Positions 51,101 to 61,173 of a stretch of 64,000 nt of DNA are shown piece after piece (position 1 is the first letter of the stretch; the number at the start of each line of letters is the position of its first letter). The stretch spans positions 54,821-118,820 of the forward strand of contig JASAMV010000921.1 of the NCBI GenBank assembly GCA_030248065.1, given 5' to 3'. Below the pieces are notes generated by a model. The model was not told the DNA's origin, made no database searches, and saw nothing but the letters and a program-made list of their open reading frames with translations. Both the position numbers and the translations under genes were made by a program. The DNA is from Rhynchonema sp. JSB1_4 (Eukaryota > Nematoda > Chromadorea > Monhysterida > Xyalidae).

Positions 51101-52321
51101 ACGAGCAGGGGCGTTAGTGTATCCGATATACGACAGTTCCTTTCAATTTTCTGACTCTGTTTCTGTCGAATCATGTGAATGGCGCATCTGATCTTGTCCG
51201 GCGGGAACACATGTGCGACACGTTTTATGTCGCTCTTAATGGTGCCTGCGTCGGCACGATTATGGCTACGTTGTGCCCAGGGCTTTTCCGGTTCGGACGT
51301 ATCCTCACTGAAGTACCTTCCGATCAACAACACATCAATGGCCATATCATCCGGGTCGTTCGTTGATCCGCCGTAAATGTTCGACGTGCAAAGCGACAGG
51401 TGTCGCAAATTGTCGTAGTGTGTCGGTTGCGACAGCGCGAATTTGGTGGTCGTTGTCACCTCGTCACGATACGATGCTAGACTGAATTGTAGATGGAGGA
51501 TGCAGGCGGCCGTGAAGAACACAAGCACCACGTGCCAGATGTAGGCCTGAAGAAGGGGCAGCATTCTTTGAACTACTAAAGTGATATGATATTAAAGGGT
51601 GGTCGGAGAGCAAAACTGGCCGCCATTTTTGCCAGGTTATTTTGTCTCCCTTATGAGGTCTGTGGACTGCACGGGATAATGTCTGAACCTAAGTTCCTGG
51701 AAAAAACTAAATGCTCACTGAACAAAAATCGAACTGAATCAGTTCAATAATGTGCGAGAGCTCATCAGTCGAAGACTCGGTTTTCTTTTGTTTTGTCCGG
51801 ATCCGCACACCAGTGTCGTGCGACATCTCGAAAAGTGATGGGAAGGATGTGCAAAGAAGTCGAATGGAAATATTAATGTTAAAGAGAACTGCCCGGGCTT
51901 CAAAAACAGCTGTGTTTCTACTTATTTGACACTTGGTCCACCCAGTGGTTTTGTAGAAAAATTATAGAAAAAGCTTTTTTCAAAAAAAATGTTTTCTTAA
52001 AAGTTCGTCCCAAAAGTTGAATGTTTTAGTTGTTTCAAAATTTGAAAACTTCTCGATTTTTTGCTCTAAAAGTCCTATTTTTTGCATCTTCAGCGCTCAT
52101 TCTTTGTCGCTTTTTTGCAGTTTTTGGCTGGAACATAAAAAATTTTTATTTAAAATTTATTTATTAACCGGTGGGTCTACCTCAAATTCGAAATCCGCTT
52201 CTGCACAGTATCGCAGTCCGAAACATTCGGTCGTTCGATAAAATTTGTTGGTTCTAATCCAATGAGCTACACTATGCGACAATGATTTGGGTTCTGTTGT
52301 TTTCGCTTCCCCGTCTGCCAT
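45126..52321 (-). CDS. DEG/ENaC-family cation channel subunit with PAN/apple-like extracellular insert
   Basis: Ten exons: 52321-52181, 51546-50875, 50695-50455, 50258-50136, 49471-49331, 49151-48918, 48184-48002, 47091-46607/46606, 45947-45452, 45198-45126; 2790 nt, 929 aa, long for the family. TM1 (YIWHVVLVFFTAACILHLQF, about 49-68) follows TTECFGLRY, the place of the cytoplasmic His-Gly motif. LSLCTSN matches the post-TM1 FP..TLCN block. Exons 4-5 read C..DE....NVMSLDECKRLC, then CVMVSLDFAHTC, a PAN/apple-like Cys pattern. Exons 8-9 hold the Cys-rich thumb (FRCSTPFVKQQLGCAP). TM2 follows DIGGILDFWVGAGMMSLIH (about 870-890). Members form trimeric Na+ channels. The pore GAS is GAG and the family Glu after it is His. 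The exon 2 donor (50875) is the least certain boundary. Confidence 0.85.
45259..45394. mobile_element. MITE family 2, copy 4, 3'-truncated, in the last DEG/ENaC intron
   Basis: The left TIR and interior are intact and match the 3277 copy. The right TIR is lost after the CCACCACC stretch. It lies inside the short last intron of the channel gene (45451-45199). Read through from the preceding exon it mimics a C-terminal coding extension, which is false. Confidence 0.75.
46116..46397. mobile_element. Inverted-repeat element with TTAGGC-rich core (DEG/ENaC intron 8)
   Basis: TIRs of about 60 bp: left GGGCAATTGAGCAAAGCACA..., right its complement, each built of the repeated word TTGAGCAA/TTTGAGCAA. 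The spacer between the arms (about 46200-46320) is an imperfect array of TTAGGC/CTTAGG. No ORF and no clear target duplication. Confidence 0.75.
47483..47941. mobile_element. hAT-like element F (DEG/ENaC intron 7)
   Basis: Starts CAGGGTTGGGCAAAAAACG and ends ...TTTGCCCAACCCTG. Perfect 8-bp flanks GTTCAGAG (47475-47482, 47942-47949). The CAGGGTTGGGC ends are typical of hAT elements. No ORF. It ends 61 bp from exon 7 (48002). Confidence 0.85.
49505..49606 (-). repeat. Dispersed 100-bp repeat, copy 1 (DEG/ENaC intron 4)
   Basis: On the minus strand reads ATAATGTACTGAGTGCAGTAATG ... GCAGACAGACC ... GGGCTCGTCAG ... GCAAATT. The same order of words appears on the plus strand at 56530-56622. Confidence 0.75.
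51943..52173. mobile_element. hAT-like element G abutting the DEG/ENaC exon 1 splice donor
   Basis: Starts CAGTGGTTTTGTAG and ends TTATTAACCGGTG. Flanks GGTCCACC (51935-51942) and GGTCTACC (52174-52181) match at 7 of 8. It is a shorter relative of element H, sharing TTTTTTGCTCTAAAAGT, TTTTTTGCAT and GCAGTTTTTGGCTGGAA. The right-hand flank is the exon 1 donor itself (minus-strand G|GTAGACC). Confidence 0.75.
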
Positions 52322-52782
52322 GACTACACATGAATTATAGGCAGTTGAACTGTAGTTCCTGTTTGTTGAAACAGCGTACACGAGTCGAACTTTTGTCAGC
52401 AGTAAAAGTTTGCGTTGCGTTTTTAAGTCAAGAACAAACGTGCAGTATAATGCGAAAGAACTCAGTTTGCATTTGGTGCTGTCTCTGCACCTTACGTTCT
52501 GCACATTCATGCAAAAACTGATCGCTATGATTTGAAGACATTATTTAGGGCAAACGTTTGCCGTCCTGATGAGTGGGAACAGCAATTCCCCCACCGTTTA
52601 GCGACCTTACACCGCAAGTCCAATTTTACTTTGCAATCTTTCGTCTCATATTCAACCTATAGACAGAAATTGAAGTTTATCAGCAGCGATGAGCATTATT
52701 CTCCACATATGTAGGTACACAAGGTTGTGATGACACAAACTTTAAAATTTCAGATGCGGAAAATAAAAACATTTAAAGAGGT

Positions 52783-55734
52783 TCACATTGTGAACAACTG
52801 AATATGCAGTTCAGGTTCATCACCACCAGATTCGTCCAATGCCAGTGCCCTGACTGTCTGATGTTTCACATTTGATGGTGGCGTGAGACGATCAGCTGTG
52901 GTCGGGCTGGGCCGTAGACATGACTGCTCCTGAGAATGGCGGGAATTTGAAATATACCGGTCTGTTTTGACTTGAATGTATTGCTGCGTTTTTTGCTGAA
53001 TTACCCTGGCCCTGTTGACCTTCAAGAAAGCTCTAAACTATGCAGCTCAGTTGACACCGATATTAAGATTCTATTCTCGCATTGCCATAATGTGATAATT
53101 GTACACAATTTGACACAAACGAAATAAAGTATCATGATAACGCTTCTCGACTTTGACAAGCAGAAATGCTTCGCAACATTCATACATGAGACCACTGTTT
53201 TTTTAAAGTCACTAATTATTAATTGGTGACGCAACTTGAAAAAGAAAATGCCTGATTACGTTAAATTTTTTTTATCGCTGTGAGCGATGATGTCCTAAGT
53301 GAACGAGCAGGCTGGTGTGTGTTCAGTTCGGTGCATCTGGGTCAATTGGCCATCAGGTGCATTCGCACTGACGATGACCTGATCGTACACCGTCTGTATT
53401 AACGACTAACGAGTGGAAACAGGCAGCCAAAAATACGGAGCACAACTCACAGATAACCACATCCTGGCCCAAAACAGTTTTCCAAAAGTACATACCATTT
53501 GTTGTGCCCCATTCTGTCTTTCCTCGTCCTGTTCCGCACACAGCATGGCCACGTTGAAGAACAAAGCGGCTCGTTGACGGAACGTGACTGACGACATGCA
53601 GAACAGAAAGAAATTGGCCATTTTGCCTGATATGACAAGGGAGTTGAAGAGCGTAGCTGAAATTTCGAAATGCTTGTTGGTGTTTTTTCTGAAAATGTGG
53701 GTGATTTTTTGTTTCAACGGCATCCTGCTATTTTGATTTTGTCAAACCACAGTAAACCACTTATTGAGGTGGCGAAACGTGTTCCTTGTCTATCATTCAT
53801 GCATGTACCGTACCTCAGCGAGATTATCAGGAGCCATTTTCAAACTTGGTAATCGGATAAATACTTGGTGTGTTTTTTTGTTTGACGAAAGCCTAGATTA
53901 TTTTCAAAGTTATGTGTATATCAAATTTTGCACTCCCCGCTGGGAGGGACCAAATATACGACAAATACTCTTCAAGTAAAAACGTACCCAATTTTTGGTA
54001 CAGCATTTCTCTCGCAAACGATTGGTCAAACAACGTATACACATTGAGCATGGCTGATGGTAGATGGGTTACGGTAACCCAGGTTACGATGGTGCACGCC
54101 ATTACGGTCAACTTGCGCTCACTACGGTAGCGAAAGCTGTGGTTGGTGCAACGCAGCAGAAGTGGCGCTGCATTAGTCACGTTCGTCTCTGCGTGATTGC
54201 TGAGTGAACCTGAAAAAAATCAACTGTTGAAATTTCAAATGGCACGAAGGGGTCTATAATCGAAAGTCTCAGGGTTCACCTTCATTTTGACTGTGTCCAT
54301 TCGCAACCGGATTTGCGTTGTTGTTATTGTTGTTGCTCAGAGAAAAATGAACGAATTTCTTGTCCTGAAATTATGCGTTTCTGTGTAGATTGAAATCAGT
54401 TTCAACAAAAGTGTACCGTACGCTGACCTGTCTCGGCTGGGATATGGCGTGTTTCCTCAATATGCTCAGCAAAATTGTGCTGAAAACCACCAGTATAACG
54501 TTCGGAATCAGCACTTGCAATAAAACCTGAAAAAACCATCTAGTGTATATGTATGAACATTTCCTAAACTCAGGCATCTAGGAAAAATACAACAATTAGG
54601 TTCAGGTGAACCTGCAAAGTCAATCCGATATTCGAGTAGGTCGGGTATCGCGGTTTGGCGATGAAATGCGGCGTACCATTCGACTGCTTGGGGTTCAGTA
54701 CGTACTGCAAAATCCATTTTTTCAATTCTTGTATATACATAGCTTTGCATAATCTTTTACAGAATTTATAAAAGCAGCACACAGTAACCTCAAACTGGAC
54801 ATGAAAATGGGCGGTGATGGCAAACGAGCCAACAGTAATGGTGCCAATCAACGCATACATTCGGCCTTGCGTCCAACACTGACGGACGTACAATGGGAGT
54901 AAAATGGCCATTAGACGTTCGATGCTCACAAACACAACGAACCTGAAATAGCAATGGGATGGTGCCTGATTTGGCAAGGCGACCTCGGTCTACAAGCAAA
55001 TCCGGAATGACTAACATGTTTCCTCGATGGGCATGATAACAATGGCATAATGTACATTCGTTTAGAGTCAAGGCGCACCAGGTCGTCATCGGTGCGGTTA
55101 CACCAAAATTACCAGATAGAAAGAGAACGCACAATAGACACATATGTATACATACATACCATGTAGACGCGCAAGTCGACCAATTGGCAAATCCCAGAAT
55201 ATGGTTCCGCAAATTGATCCAATAGAATTTCAGCCATGTGTTTGGCCAAATTGACAGTGATTCCATGTTGTAGATGAACATCCACGCAAACACACCCAGA
55301 TCGGCTATGGTCATACAGGCAAGTAAACAGTTGGATCGCAGACGACGCATACCCTGTAGCAAATGATGCGACCAATGTGCGTTGAATGCAATGGAAGAGA
55401 AAATTTTTCCAATGGAAACTGCTACCAATATATCTTTGTATTGGGGTTGTGTTGTCATCTCCATCGGGGACATGTTACCACCACACGCTGGATAAAGCAG
55501 CAAAAGACAATTCAATATTACTTTTATTGAACCAAGTATACCCGATAGAAACCATGTTAAACGCAATGATAGAGCAAAAATAAATAAAGTTACAGTAACC
55601 TTGCTGAACAACACAGCGAGCGTAACAGCATTGCCAACAGTGCCGATAACGAACTGTATGGCGAAAATCCAGTGATTGACTACGTGCTCCAACAGGCGGA
55701 ATGATTCCAGCTCAGCTCGATCTCTCATTGCCAT
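52783..55734 (-). CDS. Class A (rhodopsin-like) GPCR, peptide-receptor type
   Basis: Nine exons: 55734-55600, 55353-55160, 54942-54789, 54704-54612, 54526-54428, 54364-54280, 54209-53988, 53656-53496, 52929-52783; 1290 nt, 429 aa, a normal GPCR length. TM1 has GTVGNAVTL (GN). TM2 has LLACMTIADLGVFAW (the conserved LxxxD). TM3 ends STWFVVFVSIERLMAILLP, an E-R form of DRY. TM5 is VLLQVLIPNVILVVFSTILL (Pro present). The third loop is Asn-rich (a run of six Asn), and TM6 contains TWVTVTHLP. TM7 lacks NPxxY and reads GKMANFFLFCMSS, then FRQR at the start of helix 8. TM3 resembles FMRFamide/neuropeptide receptors, but the ligand cannot be told. It lies 461 bp upstream of the DEG/ENaC gene on the same strand. 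Confidence 0.9.
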
Positions 55735-56529
55735 GGTTAAAAGTTTTTATGGACTTTTTTCTCCAAAAATGACGCACACAGCAAAAATTAGAATGAACGT
55801 ATTTCCCAATTGCTGCCCAAGTTGCACTTGGAAGATTACCTGAGGTGGGTAACACAAAATTAAAAACAAAGTTTGAATACATGTACCATCAGTATTAAAT
55901 ACTTAGCGTGTGCGTTCACTGTATGTCAGCTGATGTGAACGAATAATAAAAGTCAACGACAGGAAAATAACTTGACACCCACGTCCCACGAACGGGGTGC
56001 CTTTTCTACGGTGCCAAAACAGCTTATCCGGGGCTTACCAAGCACGTGTTCTTTGTTTACGGAAGTGTCGGTGACATACACTGAAACCAGCCTGAAGCCA
56101 TTTTATTGCAAAACAGGAAAGGAACCTTGTTTCGGAAAATACTGTTTCGTGCACACCAAATAATATTCAGCAAAGTCTGCAGCCATGACTTCGTTTTTTT
56201 CATGTGACGGCTTGCTGTCTGCTGCGGTGACACTTGCGAGGGCTCAAGTCAAGAATAATTGCTTCGGATTATTACTGTCTGTCTGTGTGTGCTGCATTGC
56301 GTTAGGTACACTTGTCATGAAAGCTACAATGCAGTATATGAAGTTTTGCTGTCATGTTTTGTTAGCCTTTAGTTTTTTGAAAGTTTCACGAGGTCGCGGT
56401 GCACCGCAATCCATAAAAATCAGTTTTCTGCGCCATGGATCAAACATCAGTGATACCCCAAATATGGCTAAGTGCTCCTGATAATATCTAGTTAGCTGAT
56501 GTTTCACAGAGCTCGCGATATATGAAACT

Positions 56530-56622
56530 ATAATGTACTGAGTGCAGTAATGTTTCGTCCTGTTTTCGCAGACAGACCGAGGCGCCAGGGCTCGTCAGGG
56601 CGAACGCCTCTAGCAAATTTGC
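56530..56622 (+). repeat. Dispersed 100-bp repeat, copy 2
   Basis: Matches 49606-49505 with scattered changes (GTACTGAGTGCAGTAATGTT, GCAGACAGACC, GGGCTCGTCAG, AACGCCTCTAGCAAATT). No TIR was seen, so it may be a fragment of a longer element. Confidence 0.75.
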
Positions 56623-57578
56623 CTATAGCGTCCGACAGACGCAATGTTCATGATCATGAGTTGAACTCTGACAACCACACTTCGACGTGGAAGGGGACAG
56701 ACCAGACATAGCGACTGGGCCAAGCTGCGGCAGCAATCATTGACCAGATGCAATTATGCCCAATGCAATGAGACTGATTTTGTCCCCGCACTAGCACCTG
56801 TTCAGGCCCAAGGGACATGCCGATAAGTGCCTTATATTATGATGGCAGCATGTAAGAGCAGCAGCACAGACAAACAAGCTCCCAGTAGTGTTCATGATGG
56901 AGAACAAGCAAGGAGAAAATGGAAAGAGACAATTACATATCTTAATCATGATTCATTTTAGTTAAAGAACGATGCGCAGGGAATATGTAACACGACACGG
57001 TAAAGCATCATCACAATTGTGAGCTGGATATCCGATAAGATGTTGCACGCAATGGAAGGAAGTCAAGAAAAGAGAGAATGTTGCGCATTTACATTTAGCC
57101 GACCTGCGCCCTGTGATTTTATTCAGTTTGTGGACAGCACGCTTCGAGTTGTGCTGTTTGTCGCATATTCATGTACCCATATCATGCCGAGCGGGCTAAT
57201 TCTATTGTAGTCTAAACGCATGTGCCCATATTTCGTGCTGACGCTGCTGGCCTGGCCAGCACTGTTCTATGCGTGGAATACAGGTTTGCGTGCAGTTCAA
57301 GAGCAGCTTTGAAAGAATTGTGTACAGCATCACCCAGATCGCAGCTGGTACTGCACGCGTGGACTACATTAGAATAAGCCGTCAAGCGCGCACTTTTTCG
57401 GCAGTCTCTGGAGCCACATTGTAAGCAACAAAGTTTATCTTCAATGTTTATTCTTCCATTGGCGCTCTGTTACTCAGAGTTTGTGTCATCAATCTACAAT
57501 ATACATACTCTGACAATTCTTTTGGGAGAAACTTTTCAAACGCGTTGCCTGATCCGTAAAGCGCATGATGCGTGCACT

Positions 57579-58315
57579 CAGTGGTTTTTTAAAAAAAAAA
57601 TTTTTTTTTTTATTAAAAAAAAATTTTTTTTTTAAAAAAAAAAATTCGTTCCAAAAGTTAAAAAAAAAATTTTTTTTTTTATTATTTCAAAATTCGAAAA
57701 TTTCTCTATTTTTTTGCTCTAAAAGTGCTATTTTTTGCATAAAAATTGCTACTGTTAACATCACCCGACCCAACCATGGGTGTATTGGGTGCCATAATCG
57801 TTGTTTTGTGGCATCTAGACATAATGCACACACTCACATGGCCTCTCATATAATTACACATGTACATGTGACTAGGTGGGAATGCATTTATCCATGCAAC
57901 AGACCCGAAAGCAGTGATTCGGTGTGATATTCACCCTATATTTACACTGTTTGTCACATATTTGCATTGGTCGTGTACCAAGAGGCAATAGTTTCACCCA
58001 AATTTACCGTCTTGAGTGTCACAAAGCCACACCAAGGCACCCACAACACGTGGGGGAATTGTACGGGTGTGTACCTGACTACTGTTGGTACTCATTGACC
58101 ATTGTTTAGTATTGTTTTCGTGTCGTGAGTGCTTTATATGCACTTACCACACGTTATGGAAGAAAAATGGTACTATTTTTTGCTTTAGCGCTCATTTTTT
58201 TTCGTTTCTGGCAGTTTTTGGCTGGAATAAAAAAATTTTTTTTTAAATTAAAAATAAAATTTTTTTTTTAAAAAAAAATGGGGTTTGAATAAAAAAATTT
58301 TTTTATTAACCACTG
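57579..58315. mobile_element. hAT-like element H with internal insertion
   Basis: Starts CAGTGGTTTTTTAAAA and ends TTTTTATTAACCACTG. Perfect 8-bp flanks CGTGCACT (57571-57578, 58316-58323). It matches element G at both ends, but about 57750-58175 is extra and sits between two copies of CTATTTTTTGC. Either H is the longer parent form or it took an insertion there. It is full of A/T runs. No ORF. Confidence 0.85.
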
Positions 58316-58720
58316 CGTGCACTGACTACATCAGTCACGTGACTGGTGTAGCCAGTGCACGCATAACGAGCTTTACGAATCAGGCAACGCGGGTGAAAAG
58401 TTTCTCCCAAAAGAATTGCCGGAGTATACAACGCGGATGGGGCACGAAAGCCTGGGAATAAGACTCACTTACTAATAAGTTCTGCTTTCCCAGGCCGCAT
58501 GAATCTGGGCTCGAGTAATTAGAGTGAATGCGCATGCGCGTTATAATTGTACCTACATACATTATGTACATACTATGTATGTACAATTCCAGTGAATGAA
58601 AAAATACAATTTTCATGGTTGTGCCATCTCAAATGCAAGTAAACAGCAAATTCGATATACTGGTAGATAAGCAAAAAGAGCACAGCCAAGGAGCGCGGTA
58701 GAGCGCAGTCACCGCGCCCC

Positions 58721-58831
58721 ACCGCAGTCGACTGCGGTAGCCCCCGTGGCCCCCAGTAGGTCACTGTCGCCTATGCCTTGCGTGTTAAAGACAGCAATCC
58801 GGTGGGCTTGCGGTTGACTGCAGTCAACCGC
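58721..58831. repeat. Pair of perfect palindromes built on GCAGTC
   Basis: 58721-58738 is an 18-bp perfect palindrome (half-site ACCGCAGTC). 58810-58831 is a 22-bp perfect palindrome (half-site GCGGTTGACTG). Both share the GCAGTC/GACTGC core that recurs at 740-930. Confidence 0.8.
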
Positions 58832-59125
58832 GGTAGGCCAAAAAGTTCCCATTCCCTTTCTGCCATTCTGCGCACTGGGACGCTATACTTGTTGGGGGAT
58901 CCTGTATAGGTGTACCTGTATAATGTTCGGTTCGGTCATTAGCTCTGATTGTTTCACGGATTCGCATGCAAGGGCATCACTGGAACTAACTTTATTACAA
59001 CAAATGCTATGACGCGCTGAAACACCATAACAAGCATATTGATGGTAAACTTCAGAATTCTTATATTTTCCCCAGCTTCGTGTGTTTATTGTGATTGTTG
59101 AGTTGGAATTTGGAATTCAGTGCCC

Positions 59126-60923
59126 ATGTCACGGAAATCCAGTTGTGAAATTGATCAACCACAGCTGTTTCGAGCTGTGACAGGAACAGAACCCTCGACA
59201 GGTTTGCCAATTTTCAATGATCTTATATTTTTAGGTAATTTTTTATGTATAGTACAGTGTGATTCCGCAACTGAATTGATTACTATTGGACATAATGCAT
59301 CAGGCTTGCGTTACGTTGAGTATTGTGTAGGCATATTGCAAATTCTGCAAGGTGCAGCTGCTAAGGAAGGAGTCCACTACTGAGTTCACGTGTAGCACAA
59401 AACGCAAGCTCAAACTTTAACAACCGAACATCACAACTCCAGACGCACCAGCAAGGTTGAAGATCAAAACGTCTGAAAGAACGTTATCGTGCGTTTTTGA
59501 TCTGGTCGTCAGAATGGACGATGGCAAATCGATTAGGATCGGCAAAGTGAATCCATCGCATTCGATCGATGAAATCAAACGGATGATACACGACATCGAG
59601 GGCATATCGGTGGAACAACAGAAATTGACATTCGCGCGTTGGATGATGTTCCATGTTCTATGTTGCTTTATCAGAACTTTGCAAAATGCATGGATTGATT
59701 AGAACCAAGCGAAGACAGTTTTGTCTTCAAATTTTAACTTTCTGATTTCATTTGAGAACAGTGATTTCAGACGATGGTTATCTGCCTGGAGACCTATCCG
59801 TATCTGAATGCATGCATCTGCGTCTTTACATGCTGATGCCAGTGGCGGTGAAACTGCCCAATGGTGAAACCGACACTCTTCAGGTTCGAATTTTCATCTC
59901 TTTCTGGGTTCAACTGACCTTTACAACACAACAACTGTCTGTGCTTCGTGCTCACGCAGCAGAGTGTCTCAGAATGTGTATTGTCGTGTCAACGCAGCAT
60001 CAACTTTCACTAAGTGTGTCACAACACCAACACTGCCCTGTATTTATTTTTCTCGCTCATTGTGCCACTGCTGTCGTCGTGCTGCAGTTTGTAAAGCTGC
60101 GTGAGCACCAAACATGTAAGCGAATGCGTTGACTACGATAGAATAAGCTGTTCTTCTTGATTCAGGTTGATCCAGACAAGACAACGATCAATGAAATCAA
60201 GCGAACCATCCAACTGAAGCACTGGCATAATCCATTGGCGGAATTGTCGTACGAGCGTTAGTTTTCAGAACAATTGCAACTTTTTGAAGATTTTGCTACT
60301 CGACATCCCCAGACTTGAATGTTTCCACCGAGTAGTGGTGCACCAGACTGTCGTCAGTAGATCCCCATGTGAGCGACCCAAAGACGCCTGCGACACACCC
60401 TTTATTAATGACATAGGCAGCGAACTTGATGAAGGGGGCACGGTCGGTGATTACATGGTGCTTCGCGTGCACGTGCCAATTCACATCGAACTCAAAACGA
60501 TCACTGGCAAGACATTTAACTTTCAGGTTTCTTCTGCCTCAATTTGTGCATCTTTAGTGTGGATATGAACACTTCCTCTTTCGAAACTCTTTCGAAAAAC
60601 TGTTGTCTCTGTTTTTTCATTAAATTTTCAGTTGTGTTGAATATTACTTAGTTTATTGGTTGCCCATGATCTAAAAACAAGAACACATAGAGAAACATAG
60701 AAATGCCGAAACAGAGCACTGTGTTTTGTTTTCCTTCCAGCTGGTCACGTATAACACGATCGGCGACCTACAACGCTGTGTCTACAACCAAGAATGTGTG
60801 CCACTCTCTCGACAAAGCGTGATCTTCGAGGGGAAGCACATGCAAGACGAGCTCGCTTTCTGTCACTACAATCTGTATGACAAGGCAACACTTGATTTAA
60901 CCATAAGCAAGCAACGGGACTAG
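59126..60923 (+). CDS. Triple ubiquitin-like-domain protein
   Basis: Six exons: 59126-59201, 59443-59637, 59762-59883, 60166-60256, 60417-60526, 60741-60923; 777 nt, 258 aa. After a 30-residue leader come three head-to-tail ubiquitin-like folds. UBL1 is FDLVVRMDDGKSIRI ... DEIKRMIHDIEGISVEQQKLTFA. UBL2 is MPVAVKLPNGETDTLQ ... NEIKRTIQLKHWHNPLAELSY. UBL3 is IHIELKTITGKTFNFQ ... SRQSVIFEGKHMQDE ... LYDKATLDLTI. The chain ends SKQRD, so no domain has a C-terminal Gly-Gly and none should be conjugated. This points to a diverged polyubiquitin or adaptor; the partner is unknown. Exon phases agree throughout. AATAAA at 61102 lies about 180 nt past the stop. The last exon is copied, in broken form, at 63879-63697. 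Confidence 0.85.
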
Positions 60924-61066
60924 CGTATAGCACGTGGAACACCATGGTGGCGGGCGTAGCTCTTTGCTGCGGGGTCTTCCGCCGTCAACCGGCTATGTGG
61001 AACCTTGTGAACCTCACGTCGTCTTTCGATCATTCACGTTTCATCCATCAACCTACACCAATGCAG

Positions 61067-61072
61067 TTTATT
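61067..61072 (-). terminator. Polyadenylation signal AATAAA for the left TSP1 copy
   Basis: Minus-strand AATAAA 102 nt beyond the TSP1 stop (61174). It lies inside the UBL gene's 3' UTR, so the convergent transcripts would overlap by tens of bases. Confidence 0.5.
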
Positions 61073-61101
61073 TGTGTATTGTGCGCTTTTCATTCTTTCT
61101 C

Positions 61102-61107
61102 AATAAA
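61102..61107 (+). terminator. Polyadenylation signal AATAAA for the UBL gene
   Basis: Canonical hexamer 179 nt after the stop codon at 60923, in an AT-rich context. Confidence 0.6.
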
Positions 61108-61173
61108 AATATGAATTTGTTGCTTATCGCAATATTTGTTGAATCTGAGGTGTCATAAAAAATCAGCGAAAAC

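Larger units (their letters stand above)
55735..59125. other. Intergenic region between GPCR and UBL gene
   Basis: About 3.4 kb between divergent starts. It contains the dispersed repeat at 56530, element H (57579-58315) and two perfect palindromes near 58.7-58.8 kb. No coding exon is supported; ORFs at 57565 and 57444 run through A/T runs. Confidence 0.5.

Noticed and set aside
57565..57927. Lys/Phe-rich ORF of 120 codons
   Set aside because: A and T homopolymer runs inside element H.
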